This document shows positions 24,074 to 31,607 of a DNA stretch of 32,794 bases, piece by piece. The stretch spans positions 1 through 32,794 of the forward strand of contig JAIFLT010000137.1 in the NCBI GenBank assembly GCA_020048955.1. Direction: 5' to 3'. Positions within the stretch are counted from its first letter, which is position 1. Each line of letters starts with the position of its first letter. Position numbers and translations under genes: made by a program. The notes beneath the pieces were generated by a model. The model was not told the DNA's origin and ran no database searches. It worked only from the letters and a program-made list of their open reading frames with translations. The stretch is from Flavobacterium sp. (GTDB lineage: Bacteria > Bacteroidota > Bacteroidia > Flavobacteriales > Flavobacteriaceae).

Positions 24074-25036
24074 TTATTGTTTTGTGGCTCGTTCTAAACG
24101 ATCGTTAATTGATTTTCCTAAATCGTTTTCAGGAAACTTTTCGGCTATAATTAGGTCTAAGTTTTTTTTGTCTAATCGATGCATTGCGGCATAAAGGTTG
24201 GCAGTAGCTTCTTTTAAATTACCATTGCTTGAAAGTATTTCTATTTCAATGTTTTCATTATTTATATTGAAATCTTTAAATAATAAAACTCCAACTTTAG
24301 ATGTTGGATAATTTTTTAGTTCCTCTTCAATATTTTCTGATACTATGGTTTTGGTTTTTGGTGCATAATGTCTACTTAACATTCCTGGTGCATTTGGCGC
24401 ACTATCATTTTTATTTACAATTTGAATAGGTCCAATTATAGATTCTATATCTTCTACAGAAATCGAACCTAATCGGTAGAGAATTGCCTTTTCATTTTCA
24501 AAACCAACAATGGTTGATTCTATACCATTTTCACAACTACCACCATCAAGCACCATCTCTAAAGTATCTGTAAAATAATCGGCAACATGTTGAGATGTGG
24601 TTGGACTTATAGAACCAAAAGGATTTGCACTTGGAGCAGCCAAAGGAAAATCTAGTTGTTTTAATAATTCTAAAGTCAATGGATGATTAGGAACTCTCAC
24701 AGCAACAGTTTCTTTTCCTGCCGTAATGGAATAGGGTATACTTTCTTTTTTCTTTAAAACTAAAGTTAGTGAACCGGGCCAAAAAGCCTCTGCTAATTTT
24801 TTTGCTTTTTCAGGAATTTCTTGTGCTATATTTTCTAATAATTCTTTAGAATGTATATGAACGATAAGTGGATTATTGAAAGGTCTATTTTTTGTTTTAA
24901 AAATTTTGTTTATTGCTTTTTCGCTGTAAATATTTCCTGCCAAGCCATAAACGGTTTCAGTAGGAATAGCAACTAAATTTTCATTTTCGAGAATTTCTTT
25001 GGCTTTTACTATATCTGTGGATATTTGTATCATCAT
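24074..25036 (-). CDS. sua5: L-threonylcarbamoyladenylate synthase, long form (Sua5/TsaC)
   Basis: It makes threonylcarbamoyl-AMP from threonine, bicarbonate and ATP, the first step of tRNA t6A37 synthesis. The YrdC domain (about 1-195) shows IPTETVYGLAGN (23-34), KTKNRPFNNPLIVHI (about 48-62), WPGSLTLVL (about 86-94) and APSANPFGSISPT (about 134-146). The linker NAPGMLSRHYAPKT (about 215-228) and a C-terminal Sua5 domain complete the 320-aa long form. It starts MM; either Met is possible. It sits 5 nt from sbtA and 5 nt from the zinc-ribbon gene. Its need for bicarbonate makes cotranscription with a bicarbonate permease functionally meaningful. Confidence 0.95.
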   Translation of the reverse strand: MMIQISTDIVKAKEILENENLVAIPTETVYGLAGNIYSEKAINKIFKTKNRPFNNPLIVHIHSKELLENIAQEIPEKAKKLAEAFWPGSLTLVLKKKESIPYSITAGKETVAVRVPNHPLTLELLKQLDFPLAAPSANPFGSISPTTSQHVADYFTDTLEMVLDGGSCENGIESTIVGFENEKAILYRLGSISVEDIESIIGPIQIVNKNDSAPNAPGMLSRHYAPKTKTIVSENIEEELKNYPTSKVGVLLFKDFNINNENIEIEILSSNGNLKEATANLYAAMHRLDKKNLDLIIAEKFPENDLGKSINDRLERATKQ

Positions 25037-25041
25037 TATTT

Positions 25042-25878
25042 TTAAGGATTGCAGTTGTCACAATAAGTTGGGTCTTCAAATTTTATTCCTCTCGGATAAT
25101 GTAATTCTTTTTCATAGCAACATTTTTTACATTGGTATAAATAACTTAATGTAGATCGAGTGGGTAATGAACAATTTTCGCAAGGTAAACCAGGATTTGC
25201 TTTGACAATATCAAAACCTGGAAAGGCGCATTTTGGACATAGACTTTTAATTTTTTCAATTAATTTATGAGTTACTTGTTTAATTACTTTCATTCGAGTT
25301 GGATTGAACATGGCTCTCATATCTGTTTCAGCATAAACGCTATTGAATTCTTGTTTTAGTTCGTTATAACTTTTTAGTAAAACATCGTTATCAATTATTC
25401 CTTTAATGATTTTTGAAAAATTCTTTTCTTCTGGTTTTAAAATTATGGCATGACTTGGAAAATTTACTTTTTCAGCAAATGCTAATAAATTGGCTTCATT
25501 AGTAATTAATTTTCCCTTGAAATTGGTTTCCATACTAATTTCTCTTGCTACAATTTCAATATCGTTTTTAAAATCTTTTAGCATCATTAACTCTTCATTG
25601 GCTTGAGCAAAAAATAGTGTTGGATGCGCTCCAAAAGAACCTTCGCTTGCTACAACTAAATCACAATTGGTGGCTTTGTTTGCTATGATACATTTTTCTC
25701 TTAATGTTGATAGTGCCTCTTTTTTTCGGTCTATTTCTCCAGAAAAAGTGCCAAGCAAATCGGTGTCAAAGGCATCAGAAGTGAAACAGTAATTTCTAAA
25801 TTCTTCCCAGAATAAAGGCGCAATTACTGATTCCTTCTGATGTTTTGTTGCAATAAGAAGTTCTCTTTCTTCAAACAT
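25042..25878 (-). CDS. DUF6671-like protein with C-terminal zinc ribbons
   Basis: A 278-aa cytoplasmic protein. The N-terminal two thirds contain an acidic conserved motif DTDLLGTFSGEIDRKKEA (38-55), ASEGSFGAHPTLFF (77-90), FPSHAIIL (about 139-146) and ETDMRAMFNPTRMKVI (about 183-198), a set I associate with DUF6671. The C-terminus has four CxxC pairs (CPKC, CENC, CKKC, CDNC; about 213-276), enough for two zinc ribbons. The Asp/Glu/His-rich motifs suggest a metal-dependent active site; no activity is known to me. It is placed between a 92-aa helical protein and sua5 in the sbtA operon. The family name is from recollection. Confidence 0.8.
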   Translation of the reverse strand: MFEERELLIATKHQKESVIAPLFWEEFRNYCFTSDAFDTDLLGTFSGEIDRKKEALSTLREKCIIANKATNCDLVVASEGSFGAHPTLFFAQANEELMMLKDFKNDIEIVAREISMETNFKGKLITNEANLLAFAEKVNFPSHAIILKPEEKNFSKIIKGIIDNDVLLKSYNELKQEFNSVYAETDMRAMFNPTRMKVIKQVTHKLIEKIKSLCPKCAFPGFDIVKANPGLPCENCSLPTRSTLSYLYQCKKCCYEKELHYPRGIKFEDPTYCDNCNP

Positions 25879-25879
25879 T

Positions 25880-26158
25880 TTATTTTTCTAGCTCAATTGA
25901 AATAGTACTTTTTATAACAAAATTTATATCTTCCGATTTTGAATTTTTAATAAGATTTTTAATTTGTTCTTTGGTTTCTGTAAGTTCTTGAATACGTTTT
26001 TTTGAATGTTCAATGTCTTTGTTAAATCGAATATGATTACTAAAATCTTCTCTGTTATGATAATCTATTTTGTAGTTTAGTAATGTTGTAAGTACTCTGT
26101 CGGCATCTTCTACAGAAAAGATTCCATCGATAAGTTTAAATTCTTGATTGTTTTCCAT
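25880..26158 (-). CDS. Small conserved coiled-coil-like protein (92 aa)
   Basis: The pattern LIDGIFSVEDADRVLTTLLN (9-28), then KIDYHNRE, then a charged helix with heptad character (HSKKRIQELTETKEQIKNLI, about 51-70) occurs in short Bacteroidota proteins of unknown role (recollection). It is soluble. It starts 2 nt after one neighbour and ends 1 nt before the next, so it belongs to the sbtA operon. Confidence 0.78.
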   Translation of the reverse strand: MENNQEFKLIDGIFSVEDADRVLTTLLNYKIDYHNREDFSNHIRFNKDIEHSKKRIQELTETKEQIKNLIKNSKSEDINFVIKSTISIELEK

Positions 26159-26160
26159 TT

Positions 26161-26358
26161 TTATTTGTTTGATAGTTTCATAAATCCGTATCCGCTTGTT
26201 AGAATTCCTATGCCAATAATTATTTCATTTGTAAATGTTTCACTGATTATCGATTGGTAAAACCCTGTCAGTATAATAATCATTGCAAATAGCATTAGTA
26301 GATTGTGACTTGTTTTTGAGAGCAATAGATACCCTTTTTGAATAGAAATTCGTATCAT
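26161..26358 (-). CDS. Small two-helix membrane protein (65 aa)
   Basis: Two hydrophobic segments (LLMLFAMIIILTGFYQSII, about 20-38, and IIIGIGILTSGYGFMKL, about 46-62) with a short polar connection predict a hairpin in the inner membrane. No recognisable family. It is 1 nt after the SPFH lipoprotein gene and may be a partner of it. Confidence 0.7.
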   Translation of the reverse strand: MIRISIQKGYLLLSKTSHNLLMLFAMIIILTGFYQSIISETFTNEIIIGIGILTSGYGFMKLSNK

Positions 26359-26359
26359 T

Positions 26360-27136
26360 TTATTCTTGATTAATTAAAAAAGGAGTTTTACCATCGGTTA
26401 CGATTATTTTTGTGTTTGGAGATTTTGATAATTCATTGAAAGCATCAATACTTCTTAGCTTTATGATTTCATTTGTCAAACCTTCTGATAATATTTTTTG
26501 AGAATCTCTTGTACCTTTTGCTTCAATTATTTTTCTCTCAGCCTCAAATTTTTCTTGTTGTAAAACAAATTCCATTCTCATTGCATCTTGCTCGGCTCTA
26601 AGTTTACTCTCAATTGATTGTGATAGTCCAACAGGTAATTGTATACTTTTCATTAGAACAGATTCTATTATTATTCCTTTATTTTGCAAATTGCTAGACA
26701 TTCTTTTCAATATATCTGCTTCTATTTCAGATCTTTTTCCAGAATGCATGTCTTTGGCAAAATATTGAGCACAAATATCTGCAGATGCAGAACGGAATAC
26801 ATTGGCAATAATTCCTTCATAATTAAGGCCAAGATCATTTACAATTTTTACCACGTCAGTTTTTTCTAATCTGTAAAGAATAGAAATTTGAGAAGTAATA
26901 CTAAGACCTTCTTTACTTGGTAAGTTTAAACTCAATTCTAAATTTCTTGTTTGAATTGAGGTACGAACGATTTTTGAAGTAAATGGATTAAAAAATACTG
27001 GTCCTTGAGGATAAACTTGATCTGATAATTTACCAAGTTTTTGTTTTAAACCAACTTCACCAGGTTTAATAGTTACACAGCTTGTTAATGTAAAACTTGT
27101 AATTAGAATTGCGATAATTGTTTTCATAGTTTTCAT
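26360..27136 (-). CDS. SPFH/prohibitin-family lipoprotein
   Basis: A 258-aa Band-7 domain protein anchored as a lipoprotein instead of by a transmembrane helix: signal MKTMKTIIAILITSFTLTSC with Cys20. The SPFH domain covers about 25-190: VTIKPGEVGLKQKLGKL, YPQGPVFFNPF, SLNLPSKEGLSITSQISILY, then LMKSIQLPVGLSQSIESKLR. A charged coiled-coil follows (EFVLQQEKFEAERKIIEAKG, about 189-208). Such proteins oligomerise at membranes and organise transporters or proteases. It is the first gene of the six-gene operon ending in sbtA and lies opposite the LysR gene. A second in-frame ATG at 27127 is an alternative start. Confidence 0.9.
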   Translation of the reverse strand: MKTMKTIIAILITSFTLTSCVTIKPGEVGLKQKLGKLSDQVYPQGPVFFNPFTSKIVRTSIQTRNLELSLNLPSKEGLSITSQISILYRLEKTDVVKIVNDLGLNYEGIIANVFRSASADICAQYFAKDMHSGKRSEIEADILKRMSSNLQNKGIIIESVLMKSIQLPVGLSQSIESKLRAEQDAMRMEFVLQQEKFEAERKIIEAKGTRDSQKILSEGLTNEIIKLRSIDAFNELSKSPNTKIIVTDGKTPFLINQE

Positions 27137-27154
27137 TTTTTTTTACAAAATTCT

Positions 27155-27208
27155 AATATTTTGTTCATATATTTTTATTTATATTTGTAATGATATATAT
27201 AAAATATT
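27155..27208. promoter_or_regulatory. Divergent promoter region of the LysR gene and the sbtA operon
   Basis: On the plus strand TTTG (27160-27163) and TATATTTG (27180-27187) form a promoter for the LysR gene (16-nt spacer, leader about 20 nt). An imperfect dyad, aatatttt (27155-27162) / aaaatatt (27201-27208), spans it. This 75-bp gap is where a LysR regulator that acts on its divergent neighbour would bind. The dyad is A/T only and therefore weak evidence. Confidence 0.5.
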
Positions 27209-27211
27209 TTT

Positions 27212-28135
27212 ATGAATTATACACTACATCAGCTGCAAGTTTTTTTGAAAATTACACAATTTAGAAGCATTACTAAAGCGGCAGAAGAGTTGCATCTTAC
27301 GCAACCGGCCGTTTCAATTCAATTAAAAAATTTTCAAGATCAATTTGAAATTCCTCTTACAGAAGTTATAGGAAGAAAATTATATGTAACTGATTTTGGT
27401 AAAGAAATTGCTTTAGCTGCAGAAAATATAATTAATGAAGTTTATGCAATTAATTATAAAACTCAAGCCTTTAAAGGACAATTATCTGGAAGACTAAAGT
27501 TGTCTGTTGTTTCAACAGGAAAATATGTGATGCCTTACTATTTGTCTGAATTTATGAAAAAAAATGTTGAGGTAGAACTTGAAATGGACGTTACTAATAA
27601 AAGTAAAGTTGTAAAATCTTTAAAAAATAATGAAATAGATTTTGCATTAGTGTCGATACTACCAAACGACATTTCTGTTGAGTCACTACCATTAATGGAT
27701 AATAAATTATTTTTGGTAGGAAATATGTTAACCGATATAAGTCAAGATTCAGGTTTATTAAATTATGTTTCAAGCAATCCTTTAATATATAGAGAAGTAG
27801 GGTCTGCAACAAGATTTTCTATGGAAAATTTTCTAGATAAAATGGGTATTATTCCCAACATGAAGATGCAATTAGCTTCTAATGAAGCCGTAAAACAGTC
27901 GGTTATTGCTGGTTTAGGACTTTCAATAATGCCACTTATTGGATTAAAAAATGAATTGGAAAAAGGAGATATTAAAATTATTCCGATAAAAAAACTTCCA
28001 ATAGTTTCAAGTTGGAGATTGATTTGGTTGAAAGGAAAAAAGTTGAGCCCAGTTGCTAAGGCTTATCTTGATTTTATATCTGAATTTAATGAAGAAATTA
28101 AAAACAAACATTTTGCATGGATAAATAATTATTAA
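27212..28135 (+). CDS. LysR-type regulator, divergent from the sbtA operon (CbbR/CmpR-like)
   Basis: 307 aa: an N-terminal winged HTH (LHQLQVFLKITQFRSITKAA, ELHLTQPAVSIQLKNFQDQF) and a LysR effector domain (GRLKLSVVSTGKYVMPYYLS; ASNEAVKQSVIAGLGLSIMP). The N-terminal pattern and the ISTGKY-like start of the effector domain resemble CbbR/CmpR regulators of carbon fixation and bicarbonate uptake. LysR proteins usually control the divergent gene, here the SPFH-to-sbtA operon. The effector ligand is unknown. Its stop codon overlaps that of the convergent LETM1-related gene by 4 bp. Confidence 0.9.
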   Translation: MNYTLHQLQVFLKITQFRSITKAAEELHLTQPAVSIQLKNFQDQFEIPLTEVIGRKLYVTDFGKEIALAAENIINEVYAINYKTQAFKGQLSGRLKLSVVSTGKYVMPYYLSEFMKKNVEVELEMDVTNKSKVVKSLKNNEIDFALVSILPNDISVESLPLMDNKLFLVGNMLTDISQDSGLLNYVSSNPLIYREVGSATRFSMENFLDKMGIIPNMKMQLASNEAVKQSVIAGLGLSIMPLIGLKNELEKGDIKIIPIKKLPIVSSWRLIWLKGKKLSPVAKAYLDFISEFNEEIKNKHFAWINNY

Positions 28136-29322
28136 TCTTCCAAATTTTCATTAAAAGCAGAAGGCAATAATTGAGGAATAAATTTTATCAAAATAGGCAA
28201 TAATAATCCGCCACCAGGAAGTAAAAAAATAGTTAAAGAAGGAATGCTTTTGCAAATATCGAGTAGTTGTTTTTTTACTTTCTTTTTTTCTTCAGAACTT
28301 AAATCTTTTTGGGTTGATTTGGCTAGAAGTTTCATCAATTCCTTGCTTTCAGAGATTTCTTTGGTTAGTCGTTTTTGATTTCTTTTAATCAAAACTTGAA
28401 CTCCAGTCGAGGTTTGGTCGTAAAAATGCTTTACAGGATTGGAATAATTAAAATACTGAATTTCTTTTTTATGTAAAGTGATAAACTCATTGGTAGCTCT
28501 AACACTTTCGTTTACAAATTCACTTGAAACAGCAATGTTTTCTGCCAATTTATGAAGAAAATACACTTCATCATTTTCTATCTTTCCATCATTCCAAAGT
28601 GTTATTCCCGCCAAATCTAAAAGGTAGAATTTTTCTAAATCATTAGTAAAGTAATCTAATGATAATTCTTCTAAATTTTGAATACTTACTTTTGAAAATT
28701 TGGTATAGCGTACCGATGCTTCAAATAATTTTATCAATAAATCATCGTGTTGCGACTTAATAGTCTTAACCCGTAGTGCTAAAGAAACAATGCTCATAAT
28801 TGTTTCTTCCAAGAGTTTCAAGTATTTTTCTGGAATTGCTCCTTTTTGTAAATATTGGTAAAATGCTAAAACATCTACAAACAATAAGGCATTAGTTACA
28901 ATATGCGAAAAATTTTTACTAATGATATCTTTATTTGTTTGAACGCGTTCGTTTATCAAAGTTTCTAATTTTGAACTCTGATTAGAATTTATTATTTTAT
29001 CAAAAAGAACAAAACCTTTTGGTGTCATTTCTTTGTAAAAGGCTACTGTTTTTTTGATAAAATCGTCTGTATTTCTTTCTTTAAACGTAAAAAGATAAAC
29101 TTCAAAAAGTGATGTCAATAACGCTACTTTAGAAATTTCATCCGATTTCCATTGCGAAATATCTATTTTTGGATTGGAACTTATCGAAATGATATGTCCA
29201 TAAATAAATCCAGTAGTTCTGATGTTTTTGTATAACGATAATCCATCAGTTGTAGTGTAGAACAATGAATTTTGTTCTACAAAATATTTATCAATCCAAC
29301 CATGTGCTGATGGGTTAATCAT
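28132..29322 (-). CDS. LETM1-related (biofilm-associated type) protein
   Basis: A 396-aa, largely helical protein. The C-terminus (KKQLLDICKSIPSLTIFLLP, GGGLLLPILIKFIPQLLPSA; about 340-390) matches the hydrophobic LETM1 core, in mitochondria part of a membrane protein linked to K+/H+ or Ca2+/H+ exchange. The Bacteroidota version is commonly called LETM1-related biofilm-associated protein (annotation name, not proof of function). The N-terminus opens INPSAHGWIDKYF and has no signal. One hydrophobic hairpin at the C-terminus may dip into the membrane. A TAGCTTTG box lies 17 nt before the ATG. It is monocistronic and its end overlaps the LysR gene. Confidence 0.85.
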   Translation of the reverse strand: MINPSAHGWIDKYFVEQNSLFYTTTDGLSLYKNIRTTGFIYGHIISISSNPKIDISQWKSDEISKVALLTSLFEVYLFTFKERNTDDFIKKTVAFYKEMTPKGFVLFDKIINSNQSSKLETLINERVQTNKDIISKNFSHIVTNALLFVDVLAFYQYLQKGAIPEKYLKLLEETIMSIVSLALRVKTIKSQHDDLLIKLFEASVRYTKFSKVSIQNLEELSLDYFTNDLEKFYLLDLAGITLWNDGKIENDEVYFLHKLAENIAVSSEFVNESVRATNEFITLHKKEIQYFNYSNPVKHFYDQTSTGVQVLIKRNQKRLTKEISESKELMKLLAKSTQKDLSSEEKKKVKKQLLDICKSIPSLTIFLLPGGGLLLPILIKFIPQLLPSAFNENLED

Positions 29323-29339
29323 AGCTTTATTTTCAAATG

Positions 29340-29347
29340 CAAAGCTA
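29340..29347 (-). promoter_or_regulatory. -7 promoter box TAGCTTTG for the LETM1-related gene
   Basis: An exact TAnnTTTG on the minus strand, 17 nt before the ATG at 29322. Confidence 0.5.
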
Positions 29348-29528
29348 GGTATTTTTAAGAAAGTTTTTGAGTATATATAGTAAGATTTTATTTTCTTTAT
29401 TTCATGTTTTCATCACTTTAGTGAATCAATTTGATGTTTTTTTTTTTTGATCAATGAAATTATTGGAAGAAAAAACAAATCAAAAAATCAACTTATTCAA
29501 ACTATAATAAAAAAACGATTAAAAAAAG

Positions 29529-29575
29529 AAAAACGCTCATAAAAGATTTGTAAAAATCCTGTTACAAGCGTTTTT
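29529..29575. terminator. Hairpin/terminator downstream of the acyl-CoA dehydrogenase gene
   Basis: Outer stem aaaaacgct (29529-29537) / agcgttttt (29567-29575) enclosing an inner gattt/aaatc hairpin (29545-29558). A- and T-rich flanks allow it to act in both directions; in the minus direction it would end the beta-oxidation transcript about 75 nt after the stop. Confidence 0.7.
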
Positions 29576-29651
29576 TATTTTTCGGATTCAAGCTTAAAAA
29601 AGATAGTTCCTCGTTTTTTAGCGCACTCTATATCTTAGTTGGCTTAAACAA

Positions 29652-31442
29652 TTAAAAACAATAACTATTTTCTGCAACTAATTTAGCAGTGATTGTTTCT
29701 CTCAGTCCTACAATATTAGGCATATTGGTATACTTTGTAAATCGTCTTAATCCCATTAACATCATGCGTTGCTCGTCACCTTCTGCAAAAGAGATTATGC
29801 TTTCTTTTCCTCTAGCAGCAACGATATCTACAGCTTTGTATAAGTATAATTTTGCCATAGCAATTTGCTCTTGAATTTTAGCTTCGCCTTCTTTTTTTGC
29901 CATTTTTTCAGTTCTAAGAATGGTGCTTTCTGCCATGTAAATTTCAATTAACATATCGGCAGCAGCCATCAATAGTTGTTGGTGTGCGTCTAAATCCATT
30001 CCATATTTTTGAACAGCAGCTCCAGCTACCATTAGGAATGCTTTTTTCAATTTGCCAACCATTTCTTTTTCTTCCGAAAATAGTTCTGAATAGTCTGGAG
30101 TATCAAATGATGGAATTCCCATTAATTCTTCTTGAACTTTCATCGCCGGTCCAAGTAAATCAACGTGGCCTTTCATCGCTTTTTTGATTAACATTCCAAC
30201 CGATAACATTCTGTTAATTTCGTTTGTTCCTTCATAAATACGGGCAATACGAGCATCTCTCCATGCACTTTCCATTGGTGTGTCTTCTGAGAATCCCATT
30301 CCACCATATATTTGAATTCCTTCATCGGCACAGTTTTGAACATCCTCAGAAACGGCTACTTTAAGTATAGAACATTCGATAGCAAATTCTTCAACGCCCT
30401 TCAATTCGGCTTCTTGATGACTAGCGCCTTCTTGTTCACGTAGTTTGATTCTGTTTTCAATGTCTTTAGCAGCACGATAAGTGGCACTTTCTCCTGCATA
30501 AGCCGAGGTTGCCATTTCGGCTAGTTTATAACGAATTGCGCCAAAAGAGGAAATAGGAGTGTTAAATTGTACTCTTTCATTAGCATAATTTATTGCATTG
30601 GAGGTTGTTCTACGTTGCGCATCAAGACAAGCGGCAGCTAATTTGATACGACCAACATTCAATGCGTTCATAGCGATTTTGAAACCTTCACCACGAGCTG
30701 CCAACATATTTTCTACTGGAACTTTGGTATCTGCAAAGAAAACCTGACGAGTAGAGGAGGCACGAATTCCTAATTTATGCTCTTCTTCACCCATAGAAAT
30801 TCCATTGCTAGAATCATTTTCTACAATGAAACCTGTAATATTTTTATCATCTTCAATTCGAGCAAAAACAATAAACACCGAACAAAATCCTGCATTGGAA
30901 ATCCACATTTTTTGCCCTGTAATTTGATAATGTGTTCCATCTTCTGAAAGAACGGCTTTCGTTTTTCCTGAATTAGCATCCGAGCCTGCACCTGGCTCCG
31001 TTAAGCAATAAGCTCCAAACCATTCACCAGATGCTAGTTTTGGTACGTATTTTTGTTTTTGCTCTTCGGTTCCATATAAGGTAATTGGCATAGTTCCAAT
31101 TCCAGTATGTGCACCAAAAGCAGTTGAAAATGAACCTGTTGCACCCGAAATATAATCGCAAACCAAACAAGTATCTACAAACCCCATTCCCATTCCGCCA
31201 TAAGCTTCTGGTACGGCAACACTCAAGAATCCCATTTCTCCTGCCTTGCGCATCGCTTCTTCTGTAAAGGCATAATCTTTATGTTCAAAACGGTCTTTAT
31301 TTGCCCAAAGTTCTTTATCGCTAAATTCTTTTACAGCATCGCGCATCATGATTTGTTCTTCTGAAAAATCTTCTGGTGTAAAGACATTTTCACATTTGGT
31401 TTCTTTTACAAGGAATTGTCCTCCTCTTGTTATATCTTCCAT
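29652..31442 (-). CDS. Acyl-CoA dehydrogenase family protein (long form, 596 aa)
   Basis: An FAD enzyme for the first step of fatty-acid beta-oxidation. Family motifs: FGAHTGIGTMPITLYGTEEQ (109-128), CLTEPGAGSDA (146-156, flavin contact), MWISNAG (179-185), QIYGGMGFSEDTPME (377-391) and the catalytic base in RIYEGTNEINRML (401-413, Glu404). A C-terminal extension of about 170 residues makes it resemble VLCAD/ACAD9-type enzymes rather than the 380-aa short/medium-chain enzymes. It lies downstream of the thiolase gene on the same strand with a 165-bp gap that holds a dispersed repeat, so cotranscription is likely but not certain. Confidence 0.95.
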   Translation of the reverse strand: MEDITRGGQFLVKETKCENVFTPEDFSEEQIMMRDAVKEFSDKELWANKDRFEHKDYAFTEEAMRKAGEMGFLSVAVPEAYGGMGMGFVDTCLVCDYISGATGSFSTAFGAHTGIGTMPITLYGTEEQKQKYVPKLASGEWFGAYCLTEPGAGSDANSGKTKAVLSEDGTHYQITGQKMWISNAGFCSVFIVFARIEDDKNITGFIVENDSSNGISMGEEEHKLGIRASSTRQVFFADTKVPVENMLAARGEGFKIAMNALNVGRIKLAAACLDAQRRTTSNAINYANERVQFNTPISSFGAIRYKLAEMATSAYAGESATYRAAKDIENRIKLREQEGASHQEAELKGVEEFAIECSILKVAVSEDVQNCADEGIQIYGGMGFSEDTPMESAWRDARIARIYEGTNEINRMLSVGMLIKKAMKGHVDLLGPAMKVQEELMGIPSFDTPDYSELFSEEKEMVGKLKKAFLMVAGAAVQKYGMDLDAHQQLLMAAADMLIEIYMAESTILRTEKMAKKEGEAKIQEQIAMAKLYLYKAVDIVAARGKESIISFAEGDEQRMMLMGLRRFTKYTNMPNIVGLRETITAKLVAENSYCF

Positions 31443-31481
31443 GGTTTTTATGTTTTTTTAATTTAAATAGTTTATTCACAA

Positions 31482-31586
31482 TTTTGTCATTCCGTAGGAA
31501 TCTCATCGAGCTATTTCTTTGTATTATGAGATTGCTTCGCCTGTTCGAGCTAAGCTCTCGAGTCCTCCTTCGTCGGAATGCCAAAA
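31482..31586. repeat. 105-bp multi-hairpin dispersed-repeat-like element
   Basis: The outer arms ttttgtcattccg (31482-31494) and cggaatgccaaaa (31574-31586) pair at 12 of 13 positions. Inside are a second pair, aatctcat (31499-31506) / atgagatt (31526-31533), and a small gagc-taa-gctc hairpin (31547-31557). The element is GC-richer than the surroundings and non-coding. 'gtcattccgtaggaatctca' is a word I recognise from many Bacteroidota intergenic regions. It separates thiolase and acyl-CoA dehydrogenase genes. Confidence 0.8.
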
Positions 31587-31607
31587 GGTAGAGGAACCGA
31601 TTTTAAT

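Larger units (their letters stand above)
29323..29651. other. 329-bp intergenic region without a gene
   Basis: It holds the LETM1-related promoter (29340-29347) at one end and a terminator-like hairpin (29529-29575) towards the other. The middle is A/T low-complexity, including a run of 13 T at about 29437-29449. Between 29576 and 29651 there is a slightly less biased stretch. No ORF with coding character was seen. Confidence 0.7.

Noticed and set aside
31390..31584. Arg-rich 64-codon open frame on the minus strand
   Set aside because: It overlaps the start of the acyl-CoA dehydrogenase gene and the hairpin repeat; its Arg-rich composition is a by-product of the other reading frame.
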